From AC-32 sp963719275 (lineage in GTDB: Bacteria; Actinomycetota; Thermoleophilia; Gaiellales; Gaiellaceae), in assembly GCA_963719275.1 (NCBI GenBank), contig CAVRBT010000007.1, forward strand, positions 124,001 through 188,000: 64,000 bases of DNA. Reading direction: 5' to 3'. A program made the translations under genes and the position numbers. The notes under the pieces are model-generated. The model did not search any database. It saw only the letters and a program-made list of their open reading frames with translations, and was not told where the DNA came from. Shown piece after piece: positions 1-12,052 of the stretch. Positions within the stretch are counted from its first letter, which is position 1. Every line of letters starts with the position of its first letter.

Positions 1-228
1 TGGGAACGCGCGCGCCGGCGAAGCCGGCACCCGCTCCAGGCGGCGCCGCAAGCGACGCCTCGGGCGCACAGGACTGCGGCTCGCCCTCGCAGCAGCCGAG
101 CTTGAAGCGGCACCCCGAGCACTGCCAGGTCTGGTGCCGCCATTCCATCGCGGCCCCGCAACGCAGGCAGCGCTCGCCGGTGTCCTGCTTCGCCTCCAGG
201 CGGGCGACGGTAGCCGCCGCGGCGGACG
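1..228 (-). CDS. Small zinc-ribbon-like protein, C-terminus cut by the window edge
   Basis: An open minus-strand frame reads into the left edge. It contains a CxxC pair (CLRCG), a second CxxC (CSGC) and then a CC pair, typical of a small metal-binding zinc ribbon; a Trp/His-rich stretch (MEWRHQTWQ) lies between the first two. It directly follows the BON-domain gene on the same strand. No convincing ATG or GTG with a ribosome site is visible and the frame stays open into the BON gene, so the start is undetermined. The function is unknown. Confidence 0.4.
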
Positions 229-636
229 CTACTGGTGCATCGGGGCCGGCTGGCCCGGCGTGTGGAGCAGGTTCTCCACGTCCTGCACGCCCTGCACCTT
301 GCGCGCCTTCGAGACGAGCTCCTCGATCATCTGCGGGGACTCGACCTCGCCGCGGAGGACGACCTTGCCCTCCTCGGCGTTGACGTTGATCTGGCCTTTC
401 GGCACATCGGCGTCGCGGAAGATCTCGGACTCGACGTTGCGCGCCAGCGTCACGTCGTCCGGCTGCGGCTTGGGCCCCTCGCGGAGCTGCGTCGCCTTCC
501 CGGCGAGGAGCCCGCCCTGCCGCTGGCTGAGGCGCACGAGGCGCTTGATCGCGTCCTTGCGGCGGGCCCGGCCGTTCTGGGGGTCGAAGAAGTACGCCAG
601 CGCGGCGCCGAGGGCGGCGTAACGAAGTCTCGTCAT
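229..636 (-). CDS. BON-domain protein
   Basis: 135 residues. The N-terminus carries a short hydrophobic stretch followed by FFDPQNGRARR, a motif common in small actinobacterial YtxH-like membrane-anchored proteins. Residues about 62-128 form a BON domain (alternating strand/helix with INVNAEEGKVVLRGEVES and a conserved Gly before the second helix). BON domains bind phospholipid or envelope surfaces and occur in osmotic-shock proteins, so an envelope-stress role is inferred. The start ATG at 636 is clear. Confidence 0.8.
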   Translation of the reverse strand: MTRLRYAALGAALAYFFDPQNGRARRKDAIKRLVRLSQRQGGLLAGKATQLREGPKPQPDDVTLARNVESEIFRDADVPKGQINVNAEEGKVVLRGEVESPQMIEELVSKARKVQGVQDVENLLHTPGQPAPMHQ

Positions 637-681
637 CTCGGTCCTCCCGGTCGGTGAACCCGGGAGCCTAGGCGATGTCGG

Positions 682-978
682 TCAGTCGCCCCAGTCGAAG
701 TCGCGGGAGCGGCTCCAGAGACCCTCGGCCTCCGGCTCCGTCTCCGACTCGTCGGTCGGCCACGCGAGCGGCTGGCGCTCGGTCGTGATGGCCGACTCCT
801 CGCCGTCCATCGTCTCCTCGATGCGGGCCTGCTCCTCGGTCTTGAAGAGCGGATGGTTCTCGAACGGATCCTCGGACTTGTAGCGCTCGAGGGGCAGCTC
901 GCCCTCGAGCTCCGAGTTCTTCTGCTTGAGCTCTAGATGGTCCTGGATGACTTGTGCAAACAGCGAAGACGTCTCCAC
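682..978 (-). CDS. Conserved small acidic hypothetical protein
   Basis: A 98-residue acidic, hydrophilic protein with no membrane segment; the N-terminal third (LFAQVIQDHLELKQKNSELEGE) looks like an amphipathic or coiled-coil helix. I chose the GTG at 978 over an upstream in-frame start at 1050 because GGGAGGAG sits at ribosome-site distance from the GTG, and the upstream extension is Pro/Gly-rich and unlike the rest. No domain recognised. Confidence 0.6.
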   Translation of the reverse strand: METSSLFAQVIQDHLELKQKNSELEGELPLERYKSEDPFENHPLFKTEEQARIEETMDGEESAITTERQPLAWPTDESETEPEAEGLWSRSRDFDWGD

Positions 979-1050
979 CGGCGATGCTCCTCCCGGGTGT
1001 TCGTTGGGGCAGCGCGCGATTGTAACGGCTAACCCCGTCGATAGCAGCAA

Positions 1051-2814
1051 TTATGCGTGGCGGGTCCGCGGGCGCGCCGTGACGACCCGGTTCTTGCCGC
1101 TGCGCTTGGCCTCGTAGAGCGCGCCGTCGGCGGCCGCGACGAGCGCGTCGCCCGCAGCCGCTTCCGGGAACGCGGCGACGCCGAGACTGACCGTGACGTG
1201 GATGCGCGTCCCGTCCGGGGCGAGGATGATCCGGTCCTCGAGCGCGATGCGCGTCCGTTCGGCGAGGCGGGCCGCGCCGTCGAGATCAGTCCCCGGGAGC
1301 ACGATTGCGAATTCCTCGCCGCCCCAGCGCGCCGGCAAGTCGATCTCGCGCACCGACTCACGCAGCGTCTCCGCGAACTCGACCAGCACGCCGTCGCCGA
1401 CGGGATGGCCGAAGCGGTCGTTGACCGTCTTGAAGTCGTCGAGGTCGGCCAGCACGAACGCGATCGAGCTGCCGAAGCGCTCCGCCCGCATCAGCTCGCT
1501 CGCGAGCGCCTCCTCGCAGTGGCGGCGGTTCGCGAGTCCGGTCAGCATGTCGACGAGCGCCTGCCGCGCGACGATCCGGTGCAGGCGCGCGTTCTCGAGC
1601 GCGATCGCTGCGTGGGCGACGAGGGTCGCGGCCGTGCGTCGCTGCTCGACGGTGAAGTCGCGGCCCGAGAGCGTCAGCGTGCCGAAGCTCTGGCGACCTG
1701 CGGTGAGCGGCAGCTCGAAGGTCTCGCCCCGGTCGGAGACCGTTCCCGACTGGACGATCTCACCGCCGAGCCCAACGACGAGGCCGCCCGTTGCGCCCGT
1801 CGTCTCGACGACGGTCTCGACGATCACGCGCAGGAGCTGGTCGACGTCGTGCGTGGCCGCGAGCGCCTCACCGAAGCGGACGGTCGCGTCGCGTTGCCGC
1901 GCGCGCTCGGCGTCGAGCTCCTCCAGCCTCGCCTCGAGCTGGTCGGCCATCTCGTTGAACGCGAGGCCAAGCCGGCCGAACTCGTCGCGGCCCTGGACCT
2001 CGACCCGCCGGTCGAGGCTCCCGCGCGCGATCGCGTTCGCCGCGTTGGCAAGGCGCCCGAGGGAGTCGACGATCGAGCGGCCGACGATGTAGGCGACGAT
2101 GCCGACGAGCATGAGCGAGAGAAGCAGGCCGAGCGCCAGCCGCTTGTCGGCCGTCGCCACGGCGTCGTCGATCTGAGCCTGCGGTGCGAGCAGCGCGAGG
2201 GCCGGTCCATGGGCTCCCTCCTGCAAGCTCGCCGCGAGGGCTCGGAAGCGGTCGCCGGCCGCTTCGACCGTTCGCGCCCTGGGCGGCGCGGGCACCGCCT
2301 CGCCGCGCAGGCCGCTTGGGCCGGCCGTGACGCGACCGCCGTCGAGCACGACCAGCTCGTCCTCGGTGCCGAGGCCGGCCCGCGCGCTCAGCTGGTCGAG
2401 TGACGATGACGCCAGGGGCACGCCCGCGATGAGCCTTCCGGCCGGTCCGTTCCCGGCGACGATCGAGATCGCGCGCTTGGGCCCGATCATCTGCGGCGGG
2501 CCGACGGAGAACTCCTTTGTCTCGAGCCGCACGCCGGGCCGCTGCTCCACCAGGCTGCGCAGCTCGGGCCGGTCGCCGCGCTGCAGCGCCCGCTGGAACC
2601 GCCGGGACTCGGCGAGACGCTTCGCCCGCAGGCTGGAAGCTGCGAGCTCCGTCCTGTACGACGCGAGAACCGCGTGGAGGCCGGCCTCGAGCCGCACATC
2701 GACACGGCGCGTCTCGCTACGGCTCGTCACCGAGTGCAGGGCCCATCCCGCCGCGCCCAGGGGGAGCAGCGAGAGCAGCAGGAAATACGCGACGAGCTTG
2801 AGCTTGAAGCTCAT
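1051..2814 (-). CDS. Membrane-bound diguanylate cyclase (HAMP-GAF-GGDEF)
   Basis: 587 residues. A membrane segment at about 7-25, an extracytoplasmic sensor region of about 200 residues, a second membrane segment at about 226-246, a HAMP linker to about 300, a GAF-like domain at about 310-410 and a GGDEF domain at about 420-580. The active-site signature is GGEEF (RWGGEEFAIVLPG). An RxxD inhibitory site (REID) lies five residues upstream, so product feedback is expected. It should make cyclic di-GMP from two GTP in response to an extracellular signal. It is transcribed divergently from the proline-rich secreted protein gene. No PDE (EAL) domain is present. Confidence 0.9.
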   Translation of the reverse strand: MSFKLKLVAYFLLLSLLPLGAAGWALHSVTSRSETRRVDVRLEAGLHAVLASYRTELAASSLRAKRLAESRRFQRALQRGDRPELRSLVEQRPGVRLETKEFSVGPPQMIGPKRAISIVAGNGPAGRLIAGVPLASSSLDQLSARAGLGTEDELVVLDGGRVTAGPSGLRGEAVPAPPRARTVEAAGDRFRALAASLQEGAHGPALALLAPQAQIDDAVATADKRLALGLLLSLMLVGIVAYIVGRSIVDSLGRLANAANAIARGSLDRRVEVQGRDEFGRLGLAFNEMADQLEARLEELDAERARQRDATVRFGEALAATHDVDQLLRVIVETVVETTGATGGLVVGLGGEIVQSGTVSDRGETFELPLTAGRQSFGTLTLSGRDFTVEQRRTAATLVAHAAIALENARLHRIVARQALVDMLTGLANRRHCEEALASELMRAERFGSSIAFVLADLDDFKTVNDRFGHPVGDGVLVEFAETLRESVREIDLPARWGGEEFAIVLPGTDLDGAARLAERTRIALEDRIILAPDGTRIHVTVSLGVAAFPEAAAGDALVAAADGALYEAKRSGKNRVVTARPRTRHA

Positions 2815-2892
2815 GGATTCCTCATAAATTTAGGGTTACCGCAGATCCCGCCGATACCATGAGCTAATGATTCGGCAGAAGTCGAGGAGCTC

Positions 2893-3783
2893 GTGAGCAG
2901 GGGCCTTGCCATTTTGGCGACCGCGGCGGTCGCCGGGAGCGCCTTCGCGGCGGCGGTGACGCTGCCCACGCTCGTCACGCTCGGCTCGGACGCGCCGCCG
3001 GAGTCACTCGCGCTGCCGCCGGCAGCGGGGAACCGCCCTGTCACCGTCGTCAAGGCTGCGCCGCTCCCAGCGTCCCCGCGCGCGCACCGGCGCGGCAGGA
3101 ACGCCCGGGCCGGCGCCGGCCGCAACGCACAGTTCGCCAGCGGCGGCCCGGCTCTGGTCGCGATCTCGCGCTCGTCGACGTCGAGCCCGGCCGGCTCGAG
3201 CTCGCGGTCGACGAACCCGTCGCCCGGGTCGCCCCGCCCGACACCGCCGCCTCCTGCCGCGCCTCCGCCTCCACCTCCGCCGCCTCCTCCTCCGCCACCG
3301 CCACCCCCGCCTCCACCGCCACCGCCTCCTCCGCCGCCGCCACCCCCGCCACCTCCGCCTCCGCCTCCGCCACCTCCGCCTCCGCCACCGCCTCCTCCGC
3401 CACCGCCGGCACCTCCGACGTCGCGGTTCCCGCCGCCGCCGCCGCCGCATGGCCGCGCGCTCGGCCACGACAAGTCGAAGGGCAACGGCCGTGCCGTGGG
3501 GCACGACAAGTGGAAGGGCCGCGGTGACACGTCGCCGAAGAAGGACCCGCCGTCAGACCGCGGGCGCAGCAACGGCGGCGGCAGCGACCAGGGCAGCCGC
3601 GGGAGTCGCGGCAGCGGTCACGACGGTGGCGACAGCGGTCGCAGCGACCAGGGCAGCCGCGGGAGTCGCGGCAGCGGTCACGACGGTGGCGACAGCGGTC
3701 GCAGCGACCAGGGCAGCGGCGGCAGTCACGACGGTGGCGACAGCGGCCGCGGCGGCGGCAAGGATCACGGCAAGAAGCGCTAG
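2893..3783 (+). CDS. Secreted polyproline / Gly-Ser-Asp repeat protein
   Basis: 296 residues starting at a GTG preceded by GAGGA. The N-terminus is a signal peptide or anchor (ILATAAVAGSAFAAAV). After a basic segment comes a run of 49 consecutive prolines (codons 3262-3408) written with mixed CCN codons, then a His/Lys/Gly segment and repeats of SDQGSRGSRGSGHDGGDSGR type. The architecture suggests an extended wall-spanning or surface stalk. Translation of this run would need EF-P. No enzymatic domain is visible. The opposite strand has a long polyglycine open frame that I regard as a shadow. Confidence 0.65.
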   Translation: MSRGLAILATAAVAGSAFAAAVTLPTLVTLGSDAPPESLALPPAAGNRPVTVVKAAPLPASPRAHRRGRNARAGAGRNAQFASGGPALVAISRSSTSSPAGSSSRSTNPSPGSPRPTPPPPAAPPPPPPPPPPPPPPPPPPPPPPPPPPPPPPPPPPPPPPPPPPPPPPPPPAPPTSRFPPPPPPHGRALGHDKSKGNGRAVGHDKWKGRGDTSPKKDPPSDRGRSNGGGSDQGSRGSRGSGHDGGDSGRSDQGSRGSRGSGHDGGDSGRSDQGSGGSHDGGDSGRGGGKDHGKKR

Positions 3784-3793
3784 TCTCCGGCCC

Positions 3794-3985
3794 GTGGCTC
3801 GTCTTCCGATGAAAGGCGCCGGCCCGATCGGCGTCGCGCTCACGGCCTGGGACATCTGGCGCCGCATCCCGAAGCAGCATCGGCGGACGATCGTCCGGCA
3901 GACCCGCAAGCACGGGCCCAAGGTCGCGGCCGCGGTGATCGCCTACAGCAAGCGGCGATCGAGCCGCGGGAACCGCCCCGAGTAG
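3794..3985 (+). CDS. Small basic hypothetical protein
   Basis: Encodes 63 residues from GTG 3794, or 58 from ATG 3809. It is very basic, with a central segment ALTAWDIWRRIPKQHRRTIV followed by QTRKHGPKVAAAVIAY. It lies 10 bp after the polyproline gene and is convergent with sucA, 9 bp away. Such small basic proteins recur in this type of genome, but I do not recognise a function. Confidence 0.55.
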   Translation: MARLPMKGAGPIGVALTAWDIWRRIPKQHRRTIVRQTRKHGPKVAAAVIAYSKRRSSRGNRPE

Positions 3986-3994
3986 CGCTCGGAA

Positions 3995-6883
<2,889 letters not shown>

Positions 6884-6940
6884 GTCTTTGTTGTACCAAC
6901 CGGGATCCCTCCCGGCGCGGCGGCCGGTCCTGCCCCGAGC

Positions 6941-7204
6941 CTAGAAAATCGGGTTGTCGGTGGTCACGGCGATCGCCATCCCGACGACGAAGCATACGCC
7001 GCCGACCACGATCGCCCACGCGGCCAGACGCGTTGCCCGGCCGCCGATTCCCGCAGCGAGAAGCGCGAGGAGGAGCGCAAACGGAATCACGCGCCCCGGG
7101 CGGTAGGCGACGGCGATGCAGCTCGCGAAGATCGAGACGGCCGCCAGGAAGCTGGCGATGGTCTCGGCGGTTCCCGACGACGCTGCCTGCGGCTGCGCGC
7201 TCAC
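6941..7204 (-). CDS. Small membrane protein, probably three helices
   Basis: 87 residues. Hydrophobic segments at about 15-32, 36-54 and 59-80 suggest three membrane helices. The GTG start at 7204 overlaps the TGA stop of the upstream gene (GTGA), so the two are probably translationally coupled. No family recognised. Confidence 0.65.
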   Translation of the reverse strand: MSAQPQAASSGTAETIASFLAAVSIFASCIAVAYRPGRVIPFALLLALLAAGIGGRATRLAAWAIVVGGVCFVVGMAIAVTTDNPIF

Positions 7205-7449
7205 TTGGGCACCGCCGCGCGCCGCGTCCTGGTCGGCGTCCGCTGGGGCCCACGAGGCCCGCGCCGAGGTCCTCGCTGCCGGGACGGCCGCGTCCACGGC
7301 GAGTGCGAGTCAGGCGGCTCCGGGTCACCGGTGCGCGCGGGCTCAGGCGGCGTCGGCTCGGCCTTCACCGCCCAGTACACGACCAGGCACAGGTACACGA
7401 TCGGGATCTTCAAGACCACCATCATGAAGACGAACTCCCAGACCTCCAC
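7201..7449 (-). CDS. Small single-helix membrane protein with basic Pro/Arg tail
   Basis: 82 residues. It starts MEVWEFVFMMVVLKIPIVY, a membrane helix, and then has a Pro/Arg-rich cytoplasmic tail from about residue 30. The GTG at 7449 is used here; the ATG pair eight codons further on is an alternative. It overlaps the next gene by 4 bp. Function unknown; first gene of a two-gene operon. Confidence 0.6.
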   Translation of the reverse strand: MEVWEFVFMMVVLKIPIVYLCLVVYWAVKAEPTPPEPARTGDPEPPDSHSPWTRPSRQRGPRRGPRGPQRTPTRTRRAAVPK

Positions 7450-7612
7450 CCGGGAGAGTGTACGAAATGGTGCTCCCGCCCGGATTGCAAGGGCGGCCGG
7501 CCGCGCCGCCCGAACAGCGCCACCGCAGCGGCGAGAACAGGTACGCCGCGGGCGTGAGCGTCACGAACTCCAACTTCAAGAGGGACATGAAGCGGAGGAA
7601 GAAGATCGCCAC
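7343..7612 (-). CDS. Possible small membrane protein (doubtful 3' half)
   Basis: The first 30 residues (starting MAIFFLRFMSLLKLEF, then VTLTPAAYLF) look like a genuine membrane helix with a clean ATG at 7612. The second half overlaps the next gene in another frame and is Gly-rich, so either the frame is broken near 7480 or the gene is shorter than drawn. Low confidence. Confidence 0.3.
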   Translation of the reverse strand: MAIFFLRFMSLLKLEFVTLTPAAYLFSPLRWRCSGGAAGRPCNPGGSTISYTLPGGGLGVRLHDGGLEDPDRVPVPGRVLGGEGRADAA

Positions 7613-7720
7613 CTAGCCCCGCGGTTCCCCGCCTGCGTCGGCGTAAACGATCAGCCGGCGCGCGCCCTCACCTTCGCCTTCGCCAGGTACCGCGAGTCGC
7701 ACGCGCGATCTGGCTGCGTC

Positions 7721-7912
7721 CTAGCGTACGGGGAGGGTTGGCGTACCCGCGGGGCGCGTGAGACTGATCCGCTGCCTGACCGATCCAGCGGTCCAGGACG
7801 AAGATGCACCGGTTTCGCCAAACGAGAGGGGGCGAACGTGTGCCCGCCCCCTCTGATGTCTAACCCTGCGCACGGCGCGGACGAGTACCAGGATCACCGC
7901 CGCGATCAGCAC
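7721..7912 (-). CDS. Small membrane protein, apparently frameshifted at its start
   Basis: The GTG-started frame reads VLIAAVILVLVRAVRRVRH, one membrane helix and a basic tail, then a degenerate extension. Just upstream a separate ATG frame reads MLPELDSSLLVGV and then stops. Removing two bases (GT) near 7910 would join them as LVGVLIAAVILVLVR. Either this is a broken gene or two coupled mini-genes (the stop and GTG overlap). Confidence 0.35.
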   Translation of the reverse strand: MLIAAVILVLVRAVRRVRHQRGRAHVRPLSFGETGASSSWTAGSVRQRISLTRPAGTPTLPVR

Positions 7913-7953
7913 ACCCCGACGAGCAGAGACGAGTCGAGCTCAGGCAGCATCGC

Positions 7954-8040
7954 TCACGTGAGTGCGCCGATCACGGCGAGCGTCAGGACGGTCAGGACGA
8001 AGAGAAGCGTGATCCCGATGATGAGCTTCGCCACGAGCAT
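7954..8040 (-). CDS. 28-residue single-helix membrane peptide
   Basis: Starts MLVAKLIIGITLLFVL and continues hydrophobic to the end, a single membrane helix. The ATG shares its A with the TGA stop of the upstream secreted protein (TGATG), and GGGAGG precedes it by 5 nt, so coupled translation is likely. The gene is too short for standard gene callers. Confidence 0.5.
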   Translation of the reverse strand: MLVAKLIIGITLLFVLTVLTLAVIGALT

Positions 8041-8657
8041 CACGACCTCCCGGCGCTTCGCCACGAGCAGTAGCCCCCCATGTTGCAGCGCCACACCTGC
8101 CAGTCATCGACGTGGATCACGATCCAGGGGAGGTTCGTCGGGCAGTCGAAGTGGACGCCCGAGTTCACGTCGGTGAAGAAGTAGCCGTTCCCGCCGGCCA
8201 CCCTGTAGACATGCATCGGACCGCCCCAGTTGCAGAGCGTGGCCGCGCCGTGGACGCCCGACGTGCGGGTGGTCTGGTAGTCGTTCAGGTAGCCGCACCA
8301 GTGACGCGTCTCGTACACCCACTGCTGGTACGGGTATGTCCCCCAGCGGGTGCCGAGATCGTTCCAGCCGGTGTTGAAGCAGACGTACGGGGTGTTCGTC
8401 CCAACCGCCGGGAGCGGGTCCTCGGCGGCGTTCGCGAACCCGCCGGCGGGCGTGATCGTGACGCTCGCGCTCACGGGCGTCCCGCTCGCCGTCCCCACGA
8501 ACGTCTGTGCGCTCGACGCCGAGACCGGCGAGGGCGGGTCGGCGGCCGCGGTTCCCGCGAGAGCGAACCCGACGAACAGGGCGAGCGCGACCAACGCGGT
8601 GAGCCGCTGCAAGATCCGGTGCATTGATACCCGCGTCTCGTGCTTTCGTGTCTCCAT
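8040..8657 (-). CDS. Secreted hypothetical protein with aromatic, Cys-containing domain
   Basis: 205 residues; the ATG at 8657 follows GGGAGGTG. A signal peptide (LTALVALALFVGFALAGTAAA) occupies about residues 19-40. The mature part is rich in Trp, Tyr and Gly, with six Cys (for example CFNTGWNDL, HWCGYLNDY, CNWGGP, CPTN, CNMGGYC) that could form disulfides outside the cell. No family recognised. The 28-residue membrane peptide overlaps its stop codon. Confidence 0.7.
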   Translation of the reverse strand: METRKHETRVSMHRILQRLTALVALALFVGFALAGTAAADPPSPVSASSAQTFVGTASGTPVSASVTITPAGGFANAAEDPLPAVGTNTPYVCFNTGWNDLGTRWGTYPYQQWVYETRHWCGYLNDYQTTRTSGVHGAATLCNWGGPMHVYRVAGGNGYFFTDVNSGVHFDCPTNLPWIVIHVDDWQVWRCNMGGYCSWRSAGRS

Positions 8658-8774
8658 CTTCCACCTCCCGTCGACTCATGCCGACGGTAGGCGTGGCCGG
8701 CGCACGGGTGTGAAACGCCTTCGTGCCGAAAGTGCAACATCGTTCGAAGGTCTACTCGACTGCCGCGCCGTCGC

Positions 8775-10262
8775 CTAGTGGCCGTTTCGGACACGGCCGT
8801 ACCCGCCGCCTCCGGGCGTCTCCACACGCACGATGTCGCCGGCGGAGAGCGCGCGGGTGACCTTCGCCGGAAGCTCCTCGCCGTTGAGCAGGTTCCGGCC
8901 GGGAAGCCCTTCGCCCCCGCCGTGCGCGCCCTGCGGCGAGTGGGACCGGCGCTCGCCGACCAGCGACAGGCGGCAGTCCTCGAGCACCCGCAGCTCCCGC
9001 ACGACGCCGTCGCCGCCGCGGTGCTCGCCGTCGCCGCAGGAGCCGAGGCGGAGGGCGTGCCGCTCGACCCGCAGCGGATACGCGAGCTCGAGCGCCTCGG
9101 CAGGCGTCGAGAGCGTGTTCGACATCGCCACGTGGACGCCAGACGGCCCGTCCGCATCGGGGCAGGCGCCCTGGCCGCCGCCCACCGTTTCGTAGTAGGT
9201 GAAGCGGTCGTTACCGAGCGTGAGGTTGTTCATCGTCCCCTGCCCCTGCGCCGGGACGGGCACCGCCTGGCCGAAGGCGGCGAAGACGACGTCGACGATC
9301 CGGCTCGAGGTCTCCACGTTGCCCGCGGCGACGGCGGCGGGCGGGCGCGCGTTGACGAGCGAGCCCTCGGGCGCTCGAACGTGGACCGGGACGAAGGCGC
9401 CGCCGGAGGCCGGCACGTCCGGGTCGGTGAGGCAGCGGACGACGAAGTAGCAGGCCGAGCGCGTGACGGCGAGCGGGCAGTTGAGGTTCCCGTCGTGCTG
9501 CGGTGCGGTTCCGGCGAAGTCGAGCTCGAGCTCCTCGCCGGAAATCGTGAGCGCGACGCGGATCCCGAGCTCGCCGCCGCCGGCCGGCTCGAGCACGTCT
9601 GACGACTCGAAGCGGCCGTCGGGAAGCTGCGCGATCGCGGCGCGCACGATCCGCTCCGAGTGGGCGTGCAGCTGGTCCATCGCGGCCTCCACAGGCTCCC
9701 GTCCACGACGCCCGCAGAGCTCGTCGAGCCGCCGTGCCGCCAGCGCGTGCGCCGCGAGCTGTGCCCGCAGGTCGCCGCGGCGCTCGTCGGGGTTCCGCAT
9801 CTGCGCGATCAGCCCCTCGAGCGCCGCGTCGTCGAGGCGCGTCGGCGGGATGACGACGCCCTCGTCCTCGAGCCGGCGCGACTCCGCCGGGAGGCTGCCG
9901 GGCTCGACGCCGCCGACGTCGGCGTGGTGTGCGCGCGTGACCGCGAAGCCCACCCGCGTGCGCGTGATCAGGGTGATGTCCGGCAGGTGCGTGCCGCCGG
10001 CGAAGGGATCGTTGAGGATCCACGCCTCGTCGGGAGCCGGGTCGTGGGCGCGCACGGCGGAGACGGCATCGGGCATGGCGCCGAGGTGGACGGGGATGTG
10101 CTCGGCCTGCGCGATCATGCGGCCACGCGTGTCGAAGAGCGCGGTCGAGCAGTCGCGGCGTTCCTTGATGTTCGCGGAGAAGGCGGAACGGACGAGGACG
10201 GCGCCCATCTCGTCGGCGATCGAGCGGAGGGACGCGCCGATGACCTGGAGCTCGATGTTCAT
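8775..10262 (-). CDS. hyuB: Hydantoinase B / oxoprolinase subunit B family protein
   Basis: 495 residues, typical of HyuB. Recognisable blocks: the N-terminal EMGAVLVRSAFSANIKERRD, the HIPVHLGAM and NDPFAGGTHLPDITL segments and the HHADVGGVEPGS motif. With HyuA it forms an ATP-dependent amidohydrolase acting on hydantoins, 5-oxoproline or related cyclic amides. Its ATG overlaps the hyuA stop by 4 bp (ATGA), so the two are coupled. Substrate cannot be read from sequence. Confidence 0.9.
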   Translation of the reverse strand: MNIELQVIGASLRSIADEMGAVLVRSAFSANIKERRDCSTALFDTRGRMIAQAEHIPVHLGAMPDAVSAVRAHDPAPDEAWILNDPFAGGTHLPDITLITRTRVGFAVTRAHHADVGGVEPGSLPAESRRLEDEGVVIPPTRLDDAALEGLIAQMRNPDERRGDLRAQLAAHALAARRLDELCGRRGREPVEAAMDQLHAHSERIVRAAIAQLPDGRFESSDVLEPAGGGELGIRVALTISGEELELDFAGTAPQHDGNLNCPLAVTRSACYFVVRCLTDPDVPASGGAFVPVHVRAPEGSLVNARPPAAVAAGNVETSSRIVDVVFAAFGQAVPVPAQGQGTMNNLTLGNDRFTYYETVGGGQGACPDADGPSGVHVAMSNTLSTPAEALELAYPLRVERHALRLGSCGDGEHRGGDGVVRELRVLEDCRLSLVGERRSHSPQGAHGGGEGLPGRNLLNGEELPAKVTRALSAGDIVRVETPGGGGYGRVRNGH

Positions 10263-12035
10263 TTCACAGCTTCGGCACGGTCTCGTGACAGTCTCGTGAG
10301 CCGCAGCGTGCTACTGGTCCCATCCCTAACCCCCACCCACCCCGGGGGAATCCAGCAGGTGGCGCCATCGAGCTCGAGCACGCACGGCCCGTGCGCTTCC
10401 AGTGGATCCGCCCCCGGAAGCTCGAGCGGCGGGCCGGGCCGCACGTCCGCAGTTCGCACGGCCACCAGCTCGATCGGGCGCTCGCGGTCGGCGTAGCCGT
10501 AGCGCGCCTCGTGCGCGCGGTGGAACGCCTCCGCCAGCCGGGGCTGCAGGGGCACCGTCAGCTCGAACGACTGGCCGCGGTAGCGCAGCTCCGCCTCGCC
10601 CTCGGCCGGCAGCTCGCCCGCGTCCTCCAGCGCGCAGACGTACGAGCGCACCGCGTCGCGCCGCTCGTCCGCGACCGCGAGGCCGAGCGCCGACAGCACT
10701 CCCGCGGCGGCCGGCACGAGCACCGTCTCCATCCCGAGCTCCTCGGCCAGCGCGCAGGCGTGCAGCGGCCCGGCGCCGCCGAATGCGACGAGCGCGAGCT
10801 CCCTCGGGTCGTGGCCGCGCTCGACCGAGACCAGCCGCAGCGCCCGCAGCATCTCCGCGTTCACGACCTCGACCGCCTCGGCCGGGTCGAGGCCCTCGAA
10901 CGCGCGCTCGGCCGCGCCACGATCCAGCTCGAGCCCGCCGGCCAGCCGCGACGGGAGCCGCCCCAGCAGGAGGTTCGCGTCGGTCACCGTCGGCCGTCGT
11001 GCCGCCGCGCCCGTAGCACGCCGGCCCCGGATCGGCGCCCGCGCTCTCGGGCCCCACCCGCACAGCGCCCCCGGAGTCGCGCCAGACGATCGAGCCGCCC
11101 CCGGCGCCGACCGTCTGCAGGTCGACCGTCGGCAGGCGCAGCGGCAGCCCGCCGATCTCCCGCTCGGCGCTCCGCCCGCCCTCGCCGCCGCGGATCAGGC
11201 AAACGTCGGTCGAGGTGCCGCCCATGTCGAACGAGATCGCGTTCTCGACGCCGGCCCCGCCCGCGACCCGGGCCGCGCCGACCACGCCCGCCGCCGGGCC
11301 CGACACGACCGCGACCGCCGGGTGCGCGGCCGCCTCCGCCAGCGCCGCGACGCCGCCCGACGAGCGCATCACCAGCGGCTCGGGCAACCCGGCGTCCGCG
11401 GCGGCCTCGCCGAGCGCCTCGAGGTACCGCGACACGACGGGCCCGAGGTAGGCGTCGGTCGTCGCCGTGGAGGCGCGCTCGTACTCCCGGAACTCCGGCG
11501 AGACCTCGTGCGAGGCGACCACGCGCGCCCGCGGCAGCCGCCGCCGCAGCTCCTCGGCCACCGCCCGCTCGTGCGCCGGGTCGCGAAACGAGAAGAGCAG
11601 GCAGACCGCGACCGCCTCGACCGACGGGTCGAGCTCCGGCAGCGAGCCGAGGTCCAGCGGCTCGAGCACGCCGTCCGGGCCCATCCGCTCGCGCACGCCG
11701 ACGCAGCGCTCGAGCGGCACGAGCGGCTCCGGGTGCGCGGCGCAGAGCCGGTACAGGTGCGCCCGGTCCTGGCGGCGCAGGTGCAGCAGGTGCTCGAAGC
11801 CGGCCGTCGCCACGAACGCCGTGCGCGCCCCCTTGCGCTCGAGCAGCGCGTTCGTGGCCACGGTCGTCCCGTGCGTGAACCGGTCGACCTCGCGCGCGCC
11901 GACCTCGGCCGCCGCCGCCAGTACCGACTCCTCCTGCCGCGACGAGGTCGGAACCTTCGCCGTCCGCAGCTCGCCGTCGGCCAGCAGCACGGCGTCGGTG
12001 AAGGTCCCGCCGACGTCGACGCCGAGCACGTTCAT
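10259..12035 (-). CDS. hyuA: Hydantoinase A / oxoprolinase subunit A, frameshifted
   Basis: Begins MNVLGVDVGGTFTDAV, the ATPase phosphate loop of the acetate kinase/Hsp70/actin fold, and continues with FTHGTTVATNALLERKGA and FDMGGTSTDVCLI, all HyuA hallmarks. The frame breaks after PGPACYGRGGTT; the rest (VTDANLLLGRLP to the end) is intact in another frame. Dropping one G near 10996 restores the standard GGTTATVTDANLLLGRLP junction. So it is either a recent one-base pseudogene or a sequence error. Start codon 12035 lies only 17 bp from a divergent start codon. Confidence 0.85.
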
Positions 12036-12052
12036 GTGTGCAGACTTCCACC

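Noticed and set aside
2811..3572. Long polyglycine open frame on the minus strand
   Set aside because: It is the mirror of the proline codons of the plus-strand gene, with no family or ribosome site.
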